Source: Sphingomonas paucimobilis NBRC 13935 (GTDB lineage: Bacteria; Pseudomonadota; Alphaproteobacteria; Sphingomonadales; Sphingomonadaceae). Taken from it: a DNA stretch of 64,000 bases. The position numbers were made by a program, and so were the translations under genes. Below the pieces are notes generated by a model. The model was not told the origin of the DNA. It was given only the letters and a program-made list of their open reading frames with translations, and did not search any database. The DNA is taken from NCBI RefSeq assembly GCF_000739895.2, contig NZ_BBJS01000017.1, positions 123,776 through 187,775 of the forward strand, written 5' to 3'. Below are positions 52,569 to 61,190 of this stretch, in pieces; positions within the stretch are counted from its first letter, which is position 1, and the number at the start of each line of letters is the position of its first letter.

Positions 52569-53072
52569 TCATGCCCCGGCCAGCAAACCATGCGCCTGCA
52601 ATGCTTCGATCACCGCCTTCAGCGCCAAACGCGCTTCGGAATCAATGACTTGTCCGCCAGCGGGGATCGGAATCCCAAGTTGTTGCGCGCCAACAACTTT
52701 TTTTCCTTCGACTTGAATCGACAGGGCGGGAACCAAGCCCCGTTGCCACAGATCACCGTCCCAGTGGCAATGATACCGATCGGCCCGACTCCAGACCTTC
52801 AATCCGACGCGCGGCGACAGGAATCGCCACCCGCCATCGGTCCAGGCCGCGAGCGCCCGGACATGGCCGATCCACTCGCCCGTCGGGCTATCGCCGACGA
52901 TCCAGCATTGCCCCAATGCGGGTGCGACGGGCGGCGCGTTCACCCCGACCGCCTCGACGCATGGGTGCGTGAGCAGGTCGACCAGCACCAGCGCTTCGTT
53001 GTGGGTCCATTCCTTCTGCGCCTGCCCCACCGCCAGGAACGGCAGCAGCCAGCGCGGTGTCGCGTCCGTCAT
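52569..53072 (-). CDS. DUF2793 protein at the end of the GTA cluster
   Basis: A 167-residue protein with the DUF2793 pattern WLLPFLAVGQAQKEWTHNEAL, then WIVGDSPTGEW and DGGWRFLSPRVG. Such proteins follow GTA or prophage tail genes in alphaproteobacteria and are thought to be tail-fibre or adhesion accessories. The ATG at 53072 overlaps the stop of the host-specificity gene as ATGA. It is the last gene of the minus-strand GTA operon; 113 bp then separate it from the OmpA start. Confidence 0.85.
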   Translation of the reverse strand: MTDATPRWLLPFLAVGQAQKEWTHNEALVLVDLLTHPCVEAVGVNAPPVAPALGQCWIVGDSPTGEWIGHVRALAAWTDGGWRFLSPRVGLKVWSRADRYHCHWDGDLWQRGLVPALSIQVEGKKVVGAQQLGIPIPAGGQVIDSEARLALKAVIEALQAHGLLAGA

Positions 53073-55201
53073 ATCGTCTCTCCCCCAATGATCCCGACCA
53101 GCGGCAACGAGGCGGCCCATGTGCCGATCTGCCGCACCGCAACCCTGGTTCCGTCGGGTGCCGCGCCGGTCCAGCCGGGGCTCGACACCTCTTCCTCGCG
53201 GTCGCCGATGGTCAGGCGATAGCGCTCCGATTCTTCGCCCAGCGGCACATCGACCCGATCGATCCAGCGCCAGCCGCTGCAGCTGCGACGCGTCCAGCCG
53301 ATCGTGACCAGACCATCGGCCCTACGCCGGCATCGCCAATGAACGGGCGAAGGCGGACGGATCGACTGCCCCGTTACCGTCGCGCCCGTCTGCACACCCT
53401 CGATCCCGTCGCCCACACCATGGGCCAGGAAACGGACCTGACGGCCCAGCATCGTCATCGGCAGGTCGACCACCCGCACGCTCGGTGCATCGATCAGGAC
53501 GATGGGATCGCCCGGCACCGCCCGTCCGATCATCGCTTCGGTGCCGCGCAGACCTCGGCGGAGAATGCTGAGCTGCCAATGGCCATCCCCCAACGGCTCG
53601 GCCCGCCCGAACTGGAGGAGTTCGCCGCCCAGCCAGGCGAGATTGGCCCCCGCATCGATCGCCGCCCTATCCGCATCGGCCAGATCGCCCGCCAGCGCCA
53701 CGACCAGCACCCCGCGCCGGTCGATCAGCGCCGCGCCGCCGCCCGAAACCGCCGACACCAGACGGCCGACCAGACCGGGCATCGCCGTCATCCCCAGCGC
53801 GATCCAGCTCGCACCATCGTCCAGGCTGTAGGACAGACCGGCCTGCCGCCATCCCGGACCACCGGCCGCCACCAACGACAGGCGTGGACCGGTCAGCAGC
53901 TGATCGTCGAGCGGTGGCGCCTCGAACGCGATCAGGCGGGTGGTCCCGATCGCACGGTCGGGCGATCGTGCGATCCGGCCGGGCGAGGCCGGCAACATCG
54001 GCCCCTTATGGCCGAGCGGCGTGCAGGTCAGGCGGACCGCCATCGCCTCCCACGCCGCCTCGATCACGCGCCAGCGGCCCGGCTCGCCGTCGATCGCGAC
54101 GACCGCGCCAGGTGCGATGGCCAGCGCTTCCGGCCCAAGGGTCACGATCCGCCGCACCCGTTCGACCGCCGCCCTTGCCAGCCGATCCTGCGCCATCGTC
54201 CGCGCGGTCGTCGCGTCGATCGCCGCCGCCCAATCGAGCCGTTCATCGCGTATGCCTCCAGGCCGGGCGACGCGCTGCACCCCGATCTGATAATCGCGCG
54301 CCGGATCATAATGGGCGATCGTCACGCTGGCGGGCAGGCTGGCCTCCGCCGCGATCGCCCGCTGCCCGCGCCGCCCCGGTCCTTGTGCGCCCATTCCTTC
54401 GTCATGGATCACGCGTGGCACGGCGTCCGCCAGGGGCACGGCGAGACGGATGCCGTCTCCCTCACCCACCCATTGCCCCCCGCTCATATCGGCCAGCATC
54501 GCCAGGACCGCGCGGACGCTGCCACCGCTGGCGGCGAACCCGGCCACCGGAGTCCCGCCATCGCCTACCCGCACCTCAGGCGAGAGGTGACGCGCGATCG
54601 CCTCGCAGCTCAGCGGACCCGCATCACCCTCCACCTCGAAGGTCAGTTGCGGGATACGATTGCCGAACTCGGCCAGCGCCAGCCCCTCGAACACCGCATA
54701 GGCGATCCCACGAAAGGCCGAGGCGCGAGGGCCTTCGACTGAGGCGATCAGCGGATCGACCGGCTGATCCTCGGTGCCCGGATAAAGGCGAAACCCGGTC
54801 GCGACCTTGAAGTCCCCCGCGCTCCCGCGCAGCAACCGCCCATCGGCCCAGATCCGCCCGACACGGCCAATCCGCCGCCCCGACAGCGCGACCGCGAAAT
54901 TGGCGGAATAGCTATAGCTTTCGACGCCCGGCCGCCCCTTGCCCCCGCCGGTGACGCCCCGCGCCTCGATCAGGTCGGTCGCCCAGATGACCGGCCCGGC
55001 GACGCGCATCGTGCCGAAAATGGCGGGCATCTGCGTGCCATAGGTCGAAGTCTGGACCGACAGCTCGGTCAGGCGCGGTCCCTGTCGCCGGGGCGCGCCC
55101 AGCACCGCGTGATCGACCCGGTTGCCGATCAGCGCGCCGATCGCGCCGCCCACGGGCCCCAGCAGCGCCCGCCCCACCGTGCCCAAGACCAAGGTCGCCA
55201 T
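53069..55201 (-). CDS. GTA host-specificity / tail tip protein (gp15-like)
   Basis: A 710-residue tail-tip protein. The N-terminus MATLVLGTVGRALLGPVGG is typical of GTA gp15, followed by PAIFGTMRVAGPVIWATDL. The central and C-terminal regions (ADMSGGQWVGEGDG, PGRWRVIEAAWEAM) match the phage-tail_3-type part. Compared with RcGTA gp15 (about 1300 residues) it lacks the internal TIM-barrel domain, which here seems to sit in the DUF2460 protein. The ATG at 55201 shares one base with the previous stop (TAATG). Confidence 0.85.
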   Translation of the reverse strand: MATLVLGTVGRALLGPVGGAIGALIGNRVDHAVLGAPRRQGPRLTELSVQTSTYGTQMPAIFGTMRVAGPVIWATDLIEARGVTGGGKGRPGVESYSYSANFAVALSGRRIGRVGRIWADGRLLRGSAGDFKVATGFRLYPGTEDQPVDPLIASVEGPRASAFRGIAYAVFEGLALAEFGNRIPQLTFEVEGDAGPLSCEAIARHLSPEVRVGDGGTPVAGFAASGGSVRAVLAMLADMSGGQWVGEGDGIRLAVPLADAVPRVIHDEGMGAQGPGRRGQRAIAAEASLPASVTIAHYDPARDYQIGVQRVARPGGIRDERLDWAAAIDATTARTMAQDRLARAAVERVRRIVTLGPEALAIAPGAVVAIDGEPGRWRVIEAAWEAMAVRLTCTPLGHKGPMLPASPGRIARSPDRAIGTTRLIAFEAPPLDDQLLTGPRLSLVAAGGPGWRQAGLSYSLDDGASWIALGMTAMPGLVGRLVSAVSGGGAALIDRRGVLVVALAGDLADADRAAIDAGANLAWLGGELLQFGRAEPLGDGHWQLSILRRGLRGTEAMIGRAVPGDPIVLIDAPSVRVVDLPMTMLGRQVRFLAHGVGDGIEGVQTGATVTGQSIRPPSPVHWRCRRRADGLVTIGWTRRSCSGWRWIDRVDVPLGEESERYRLTIGDREEEVSSPGWTGAAPDGTRVAVRQIGTWAASLPLVGIIGGETI

Positions 55202-55569
55202 TACCCCTCCCCCTTCCAATATCCCAGCACCGGCCAGGGCGGTGCTCCCGGCCGCCACGCGACGCGACGAAGACCGGCATCGGCATGGACGATCCCGTCG
55301 CTCACCCGGATCGCCAGATGGAGTTGCCCCGGCCCGGCGCGCAGCAGCAGGACCGCGCCGGGTTCGTCCGCGCCGCGCGCAAAGACCGTATCGAGCAGCG
55401 CCGCCACCCGCGCCTCGTCTCCGCTGCGCCAGCCATAGCCGGTCGGTGCCGCCCGCCCCGTCGCCGCCGCGACCAGCCCGACACAGTCGAGCCCATGCGT
55501 CGCCCCCCGCCCATGCAGCCGGAACCGCACGCCAACCAGCGCCCGCGCCGCCGCCTCCACCCGGTTCAT
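55201..55569 (-). CDS. GTA NlpC/P60-family tail peptidase (gp14-like)
   Basis: A 122-residue cell-wall peptidase. The NlpC/P60 catalytic Cys is in HGLDCVGLV and the His in GQLHLAIRV, with a following acidic/polar pair in DGIVHAD. In GTA tails this enzyme opens host peptidoglycan during DNA delivery. It lies between the hub and the tip gene, in the conserved order, with overlaps on both sides (its ATG at 55569 overlaps the DUF2163 stop). Confidence 0.9.
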   Translation of the reverse strand: MNRVEAAARALVGVRFRLHGRGATHGLDCVGLVAAATGRAAPTGYGWRSGDEARVAALLDTVFARGADEPGAVLLLRAGPGQLHLAIRVSDGIVHADAGLRRVAWRPGAPPWPVLGYWKGEG

Positions 55570-56372
55570 GCGCCGGGATAGCGGGTCAGGAGGTCGATGC
55601 CGGGCAGGAACGGCTCGCCGCGAAAGTTCACGACATTGCCGAAGCGCGACAGGCAGGTCTCCAGCCGCTTGTCACAGCCCTCGACCAGCTCTATCAGCGG
55701 TGTCCCCTCCACCGCGAAAGCCGGCGCGGCCGACAGCCAGAGCCGGTTGCCCTCCGATCGGTTCACCATCGTCTCCAGCCCGGCATTGGCCCCGCCGAAC
55801 CAGATCAACCGACCCTGGCCATAGGCATTGGCGACCGGCTCGACCGTATCCAGGGTCAGCCCATCCTCGCCGTCCCAACCGGTGACCCGCGCGAACTGCC
55901 GCCGCCCCGCCATGGCCACCCGACAGCGCCGGTCGCCGAGCGACGCGCGGCAATCGGGGGAGGTCTCCTCCGCCACCGGTCGGTCGAGCAGCGCGCCGAC
56001 GCCGCGCAACTCGGCAGTGAAGCCCCCCTCGGCCAGTTGTACCGCGCCGATCTCGCCCTGCCCGAGCGGCACGGAGGCTTCCACTCCGTTCCAATCGACC
56101 GCCAGCGCCGCGACACGGGCCCCATCCCAGCGGCCCGCCATCAAGTCCCGCTCGGCGATCACGGCACTGGTCAGCGCGCCCGAGGCTTCCATCAGATCGG
56201 GGTCGAGGCCATCGCCGCGCAGGATCGCGCTGGGCGTCAGGCCGGGCGCCGCGCGGTAGCACAGTCCCTCGATCCACAGATCATGGTCATGGCCGGTCAG
56301 CCCGATCGTCACCCCGTCGCGCCGCTCGATCCGCCAGCAGAGCACCCAATTGGTCAGCCTGTCCTCGCTCAT
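55566..56372 (-). CDS. GTA baseplate hub protein, DUF2163 (gp13-like)
   Basis: A 268-residue protein beginning LTNWVLCWRIERRDGVTIGLTGHDHDL, the DUF2163 N-terminus. Cysteines in DCRASLGDRRCRV and a CDKRLETCLSRFGNVVNFRGEPFLPG tail are the metal-binding pattern of the C-terminal part (in RcGTA this hub carries an iron-sulfur-type cysteine set). Overlaps its neighbours by ATGA at each end. Confidence 0.92.
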   Translation of the reverse strand: MSEDRLTNWVLCWRIERRDGVTIGLTGHDHDLWIEGLCYRAAPGLTPSAILRGDGLDPDLMEASGALTSAVIAERDLMAGRWDGARVAALAVDWNGVEASVPLGQGEIGAVQLAEGGFTAELRGVGALLDRPVAEETSPDCRASLGDRRCRVAMAGRRQFARVTGWDGEDGLTLDTVEPVANAYGQGRLIWFGGANAGLETMVNRSEGNRLWLSAAPAFAVEGTPLIELVEGCDKRLETCLSRFGNVVNFRGEPFLPGIDLLTRYPGA

Positions 56373-58639
56373 GCCTCGCGCACCTCGACCAGCGGGACCG
56401 AGGGGGCCGCGCCCGCCCGGAACCCGGCCAGCGTCGCGCTCAACCGGTCCTCGGCGAAGCGCACGGGCACGTCGAAGGTGAAGCTCGCGGTGATCGCCGC
56501 CCCAACCGCCGGAGCGGTGTCGAAGAGCAGCCAGCCGCCCGGCTCCACCACGAAGCCGGTAATGCTGCGGCCTGCGACCTTCACCGACACGCTGCCCGGC
56601 ACGGGGCGGGTGATACGGCGCGACTGATCGCCATAATGGCGGACCAGCGCGAAACGGCGCGTGGTGCCGTCGCCCATGCCGACGCTCTCATCGGCCCCCG
56701 TGCTGTCGAACGGATCGCGCAGGCGGAAACCGCGCGCCGGGCCCATGCGCGCGCGGAAGAAGGCCAGCAGCGCGGCGATATCCTCGGCCGAGCGGATGCC
56801 GGGGCCGACATCATAGGTCGTTCGCGCCTCCGCCCAACTCGCATTGCGCGCCTCACGCCCGCCCGCACTGGTCAGGATCGCGGTGGAGAAGCCCGGCGTG
56901 ACCTCCGCCTCGCGCCCCAGCGCCAGGGGGAAGAGTATATCATCGAAAGCCTGCATATCGTCCTCCCCCTCCCAACAGACGAACCCGTCGCGCATCACCT
57001 GTGGCATCGCCCACAGGAAGGTCGCCGCGACGCCCCTCTCCCGCGCGACCTGGGCGGCGTCGGCGATCCAGCGCCATTGCGCGCGCTGATCGGCGCGCAG
57101 CACGAAGCCCGACAGATAATGCTGACGCTCGGGCGGATAGCCGAGCCGCGCCTCGGCCAGCGCGACGCCCTTGCGGGTCGAGGCGGTGTCGCCCGCGGTC
57201 ACCCAGTCATAATCCTCCAGTTGCAGCACATCGAAGGCGGGGCTGGCCCAGCCTACCGGCATGTTGGCGCGCTTGGCCTCGGGCGCCTGGGGATCGAGCA
57301 CGGTCGGCAGATAGGTGAGCAGATGCGTCACGCAGCCCGGTGCCGCCGCTTTGGCGGCCGCGCACAGTGCCGCCGTCGACGCCGCCAAGCAGGCGCCCGC
57401 CCGGTCGAGCGTGTCGCGCTGCGTCTGGCTTTTTGGGCCTATCATGCTCGCCATCGGCACCGGCGCGAAGGCGGCCACCGCCGCCGCGTCGTAAAGGCAC
57501 GGCGCGCCGTCCGAAGGGCGCACCCACCACCAGGGCTCGCCAACCTGGAATTTCGGCACCAGTCCGGCGGCTTGCCCGAGCGCCAGAAACGCCCGCGCGA
57601 CGGCGTGCAGATAGGCCATCGCTCCCGCATGCGCCGGGCTGAGCAAAGTCGAAGGCGGCGACCAGCCGGTCAGCGCGGGCGCGCCATCGGCGGACCGCTG
57701 CTTCCAGTCGCCCCAGCAATGCGCATCGAACAGCTCGTAGGACAGCGACCAGATCAGGTCATAGCCCAGCGCCTTGGCCTCATGGGCAAAGCCACGATGC
57801 CATGCCGCACTTGCCACGTTGAGCGCACCGCCCTGCAGGCTCGCGTAAAGCCCTTCGCCACTGCGTTCGAGCCGGAAATAATGGCTCATGCCGACATAAT
57901 GGACGATGCTGCCGCGATAGCCGAGATGCAGCATGTTGCGCAGCAAACGCTGCGGCGTCAGGTGATAGCTGTCGTCATAGCCGCTCGCGATGCCGAACCC
58001 CTGTTCGGGCAGTACCGCCGCGCCCACCCCGATCACCGCGCCGGGCCCATCGCAGGCGATGCCGGTCAGTTCGACCCAACCCTCCTGCGGCTGGACCAGA
58101 AATTGCGCACCCGCATTGTAATCGGGCGCGACTAGCGAGACGAACATCCGGTCGACATCCCCCACCCAGACGGGATCGCGATTTTCCGGAAATGTGAACC
58201 CGCCGGCCAGATCCGCGAAGTCGATCGCGACCTCGGCGTCTTCGGGCGTGCCGGTCGCGTAATTCCACAACCGGACATACCAGGCGCGCGGCCACCCTTC
58301 TGCGTCACGCCCCTCGATGGTCAGTGTCGGCCCATGAATGGCATCGAGCGGCTTGATCCCGCCCGAGCGCCAGCGGAACCGCAACCGGCAGTTGCGATAA
58401 TCACGCACCGTCTCATAGCGCAGCAGCGGATGGTCGTGCCGGTCGGCGGACTCCCAGATCAGCCCCGCCAGATCGTCGGCGCGGTAGAAGACGGCATCGA
58501 TGCGCAACGCATCCGCCGCGGTCGCCACCACCGCCGCCATCATCGGGCGCGGGAAATCGACCGTCCAGTACCGCGGATCGAAGCGCGACAGCGTATCGCT
58601 CCGCTGCGCCCGGCGTTCGCTATGCAGACACCATTGCAT
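56369..58639 (-). CDS. GTA distal-tail DUF2460 protein fused to a TIM-barrel-like domain
   Basis: A 756-residue protein. The last 200 residues are DUF2460 (ARTTYDVGPGIRSAEDIAAL, FRARMGPARGFRLRDPFD and GDGTTRRFALVRHYG), equal to RcGTA gp12. The first 545 residues are a glycoside-hydrolase-like TIM barrel: WYVRLWNYATG, YDLIWSLSYELFDAHCW, PKFQVGEPWWW and VLQLEDYDWV, with acidic residues at strand ends. Similar N-terminal parts have been described in non-contractile tail sheath proteins, as I recall. GGGAGGGG precedes the ATG at 58639. Gp12 in Rhodobacter is only about 210 residues. Confidence 0.86.
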   Translation of the reverse strand: MQWCLHSERRAQRSDTLSRFDPRYWTVDFPRPMMAAVVATAADALRIDAVFYRADDLAGLIWESADRHDHPLLRYETVRDYRNCRLRFRWRSGGIKPLDAIHGPTLTIEGRDAEGWPRAWYVRLWNYATGTPEDAEVAIDFADLAGGFTFPENRDPVWVGDVDRMFVSLVAPDYNAGAQFLVQPQEGWVELTGIACDGPGAVIGVGAAVLPEQGFGIASGYDDSYHLTPQRLLRNMLHLGYRGSIVHYVGMSHYFRLERSGEGLYASLQGGALNVASAAWHRGFAHEAKALGYDLIWSLSYELFDAHCWGDWKQRSADGAPALTGWSPPSTLLSPAHAGAMAYLHAVARAFLALGQAAGLVPKFQVGEPWWWVRPSDGAPCLYDAAAVAAFAPVPMASMIGPKSQTQRDTLDRAGACLAASTAALCAAAKAAAPGCVTHLLTYLPTVLDPQAPEAKRANMPVGWASPAFDVLQLEDYDWVTAGDTASTRKGVALAEARLGYPPERQHYLSGFVLRADQRAQWRWIADAAQVARERGVAATFLWAMPQVMRDGFVCWEGEDDMQAFDDILFPLALGREAEVTPGFSTAILTSAGGREARNASWAEARTTYDVGPGIRSAEDIAALLAFFRARMGPARGFRLRDPFDSTGADESVGMGDGTTRRFALVRHYGDQSRRITRPVPGSVSVKVAGRSITGFVVEPGGWLLFDTAPAVGAAITASFTFDVPVRFAEDRLSATLAGFRAGAAPSVPLVEVREA

Positions 58640-58651
58640 ATGCCCCTCCCC

Positions 58652-59191
58652 TCAATCCTCGGCCAGCGCGGCGCGCACCGCCCGCGCCACCTGGCGGCTG
58701 GAGCGTTGCAGCACGCCGCCCGCCTCACCCGGCCCGGCATTGATCGTGATCGCGACCCGCACCTCGCGTGGGCCACCGCCGGGGCGCAGCGTCTCGACCC
58801 GCCCACTGCTGGTCGGCACAAAGACTTCGGGTCCCCGCTCGCCGACCAGATAGGGGCGGTCGGGCGATACCGGTCCGCCGGTCGCGCGGCCGGGCAGGCC
58901 CGACACCAAGCCGCCCAGCAGATCGAGCAATCCCGCGCCATTCCCCAGGGACCCCACGCCCTGCCGCAACGCCGCCCGTGCGATTTGGTCGAGCACCGAC
59001 AAGGCGGTCGCCTTCAGCTCCTCGAACCCGAATTTGCCGGTACGTGCGGCGCGGAGCAGCGAGCCCTCGATCGTCCGCGCGCCCAGTTCTGCCGCGTCGC
59101 CCAGGCCCCGTGACAATTCGGCCCGCATCGTCGCCATGTCGGCGGCGAAGCCCCGCATATCGATGCGGGGGACAAGATCCTGCTCATCCAT
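58652..59191 (-). CDS. GTA tape-measure-like tail protein (gp11-like)
   Basis: A 179-residue protein. The N-terminal helix MATMRAELSRGLGDAAELGARTIEG and the C-terminal GGPVSPDRPYLVGERGPEVFVP are landmarks of the lambda-type tape measure terminus. Its short length fits the short GTA tail. It starts 8 bp inside the end of the previous chaperone gene. Confidence 0.88.
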   Translation of the reverse strand: MDEQDLVPRIDMRGFAADMATMRAELSRGLGDAAELGARTIEGSLLRAARTGKFGFEELKATALSVLDQIARAALRQGVGSLGNGAGLLDLLGGLVSGLPGRATGGPVSPDRPYLVGERGPEVFVPTSSGRVETLRPGGGPREVRVAITINAGPGEAGGVLQRSSRQVARAVRAALAED

Positions 59192-59384
59192 CCGGATACA
59201 TCTCCCGCAATCGGGCGAGCGTAGCAGGCGAAGGCGGGTCGCCCCCGCCCTGCCCCGCCCCCGTCATCGCCGTCACCACGCCCTGAAGCTCGGCCGGCGT
59301 CGCGCGCCAGAAGCGCTTGGGCGACCAGCCCAGCACAGCCCCCGCCATGCCCGCCAGCCGCGCCGCATCCTCGGCGAAGGTCAC
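59184..59384 (-). CDS. GTA tail assembly chaperone, rcc01693 family
   Basis: A 66-residue protein starting at a GTG that overlaps the previous stop as GTGA. The frame is open further upstream, but the homologous part begins VTFAEDAARLAGMAGAVLG. The motif WSPKRFWRATPAELQGVV is characteristic of this small family (Phage_TAC type), which is expressed with the preceding gp10-like protein and chaperones the tape measure. Confidence 0.82.
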   Translation of the reverse strand: MTFAEDAARLAGMAGAVLGWSPKRFWRATPAELQGVVTAMTGAGQGGGDPPSPATLARLREMYPDG

Positions 59385-59695
59385 CGCCCGCCCAATATCT
59401 GGCGCAGCAATTGGCGCAGCACGGGCGCCAGCGCCGCTAGCCCCAGTTCGACCAGCGCCTCGCCCAGTTGCTCGCGGCTCAGCCCCTCGGGGACCTCGCG
59501 CAGGCAATGCCAGATCAGGGCCGCCGCCTCGCCGAGCGACAGCTTGCCCTCGCCCGCGCGCTCGACCAGCTCGAACAAGGGCCCGAGTTCGCCCTCCGCC
59601 GCGACCAGCGCCTGGAAACTCGGACGCACGACCAGTTCGCTGCCTCCGACGCGCAGCGCCGCCTCACCCCGCATGGGATTCGCCGGCGCGCTCAT
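59381..59695 (-). CDS. GTA gp10-family tail protein
   Basis: A 104-residue protein with the GTA-gp10 pattern: RGEAALRVGGSELVVRPSF, then ELGPLFELVERAGEGKLSL. It is a tail assembly chaperone-like protein placed right after the major tail gene. The ATG at 59695 overlaps the major tail protein stop. Confidence 0.88.
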   Translation of the reverse strand: MSAPANPMRGEAALRVGGSELVVRPSFQALVAAEGELGPLFELVERAGEGKLSLGEAAALIWHCLREVPEGLSREQLGEALVELGLAALAPVLRQLLRQILGGR

Positions 59696-60099
59696 GCCGC
59701 CACCACCGGGCCGGAGCTTTCCAAGGCCAGCGTGTAGGTCCGCTCGCCACCGAAATCGCCGCTATAATCCAGCCGCGTGACCAGGAACCGCGCGGTCATC
59801 GAACCGCCGCTTTCGAAGCTCAACCGATAGCTCTCGATTGTGCCCGCCAGCGCATGGCCGCGCATCCGGGCCTCCGCCGCCGATCCGGTGAATACCCCTG
59901 CGCCGGCGACGCTGACATGCCGCACCCCCGCACCGGACAGCAGTTCGCGCCAGCCGCCCGAGTCCTTGGACGTCACCACCACCGTCTCTCCATTGATCGA
60001 CAGTTGCGTGGTGCGCAGCCCCGCCATCGTCGCGAAGGCGGGTGGCTCCGTCCCGTCGCCGATCTTGAGCAGAAAGGCGCTTCCCTTTTCGATTGCCAT
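59692..60099 (-). CDS. GTA major tail protein (gp9-like)
   Basis: A 135-residue tube protein: MAIEKGSAFLLKIGDG, TTQLSINGETVVVTSKDSGG and then GVRHVSVAGAGVFTG. This is the phage major tail protein TP901-1-like family that forms the GTA tail tube. A 12-bp gap precedes the DUF3168 gene end. Confidence 0.92.
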   Translation of the reverse strand: MAIEKGSAFLLKIGDGTEPPAFATMAGLRTTQLSINGETVVVTSKDSGGWRELLSGAGVRHVSVAGAGVFTGSAAEARMRGHALAGTIESYRLSFESGGSMTARFLVTRLDYSGDFGGERTYTLALESSGPVVAA

Positions 60100-60111
60100 A
60101 TCGCTTCCCCC

Positions 60112-60501
60112 TTATTGCCCCACACGCCACAGCCGGGCGCGCCACTCGACGCTGGCGGTCCAGCGCGCACCGCTCTTGGCCATGCGCGTCGCCGTCACGG
60201 TCAGCCCGGCGACCCGCCACCCGTCCGAAAGTCCTTCCGGCAATGCGATCGCCTCGACGGCCTGCATCGCGGTGCGCAGCCGCCGGGGCTGCTCCCCCCC
60301 GTCGGTCAGGGTGACGGTGACGCGCAGTTCGCGCCCCTCAATCCCCGCCGCCCCCCAATCGCTGTCGCTCGGCTCGCCCAGCACGGCCTGCGGCACGCTC
60401 GCTCGGACCGGCAGCGCGTCGAACACCGTCACGCCCAAGGGCGGCAAGGCGCTACGTAGGCCGGTCAGCAATCCGCCGCGCAAAGCCTCGCGCGCGGTCA
60501 T
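60112..60501 (-). CDS. GTA DUF3168 tail terminator (gp8-like)
   Basis: A 129-residue protein from the ATG at 60501, which overlaps the connector stop as ATGA. It reads ALRGGLLTGLRSALPPLGVTVFDALPV and later VEWRARLW, the DUF3168 pattern. It caps the tail tube at the head interface. Confidence 0.86.
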   Translation of the reverse strand: MTAREALRGGLLTGLRSALPPLGVTVFDALPVRASVPQAVLGEPSDSDWGAAGIEGRELRVTVTLTDGGEQPRRLRTAMQAVEAIALPEGLSDGWRVAGLTVTATRMAKSGARWTASVEWRARLWRVGQ

Positions 60502-60995
60502 GCCCGCCTCGGCGTATCGAGCCGCATCCGCCGCCACGGCCGCCACAAGGCGGCGACCGCTGCGGGCGGCACGGCGGCGGCATCGCGATTGTCGAACAGA
60601 TGCGCGCCCATGATCGCGGCGCCGTGCGCAATCTCCGGCGGCAGCCCCGCCCAATCCGCCGCCAGCCCCGCGCGGTAGCGCACCGTCAGTTCCTCGCGCG
60701 TGCGGACCCAGCCACGGCCATCGCGATCGATCGCCCCCTCGCCCCCCGACAGGATCGCGCGGACCGGCGTCGCCGACAGCGGCTGCCAGGCGACCGAGCC
60801 GGCGACGCGATCCTCGACCATCCGCTCGATCAGCAGCTGCCCGCAGAAGGATTCGGCCAGCCCCAGCGCGACGCCGGCGACCCGATCGACCAGCGCCGCC
60901 TCATTACCGTCCTCCAGCCGCAACAGCGCGCGCACTGCTCCTGCTGCCGCCGTCACGGCCGCGGGCGGCATGGGCTCCATCGTCCCGCTCATCAT
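60498..60995 (-). CDS. GTA head-tail connector (gp6-like adaptor)
   Basis: A 165-residue protein resembling gp6-type head-tail connectors: an N-terminal helical part with ALVDRVAGVALGLAESFCG and a C-terminal EIAHGAAIMGAHLFDNRD, the usual connector helix. AAGGAG five bases before the double ATG sets the start. In RcGTA a second small gene (the gp7 stopper) follows; here this gene overlaps the DUF3168 gene directly. Confidence 0.85.
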   Translation of the reverse strand: MMSGTMEPMPPAAVTAAAGAVRALLRLEDGNEAALVDRVAGVALGLAESFCGQLLIERMVEDRVAGSVAWQPLSATPVRAILSGGEGAIDRDGRGWVRTREELTVRYRAGLAADWAGLPPEIAHGAAIMGAHLFDNRDAAAVPPAAVAALWRPWRRMRLDTPRRA

Positions 60996-61190
60996 GAATT
61001 CTCCTTCACCGATACAGGTTGCGACAGGTCCGACACACGGGCGTCACACTTGAGGAGCAGAGACTCGGCCAGCCGCTGCCCGCCACCCCCTGGGCACCGG
61101 CCATGCCGACCCCGCGCCCCCCGGCCGGGTCCGGCATCCTCCCTGAACTACGGGGCAGCCCCCTGCCGGCTGCCCCGATTTTTCAAGCGC

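Noticed and set aside
53057..56627. Long plus-strand frames opposite the GTA tail genes
   Set aside because: All lie antisense to conserved GTA proteins and have Arg/Pro/Ala-rich non-domain sequence.
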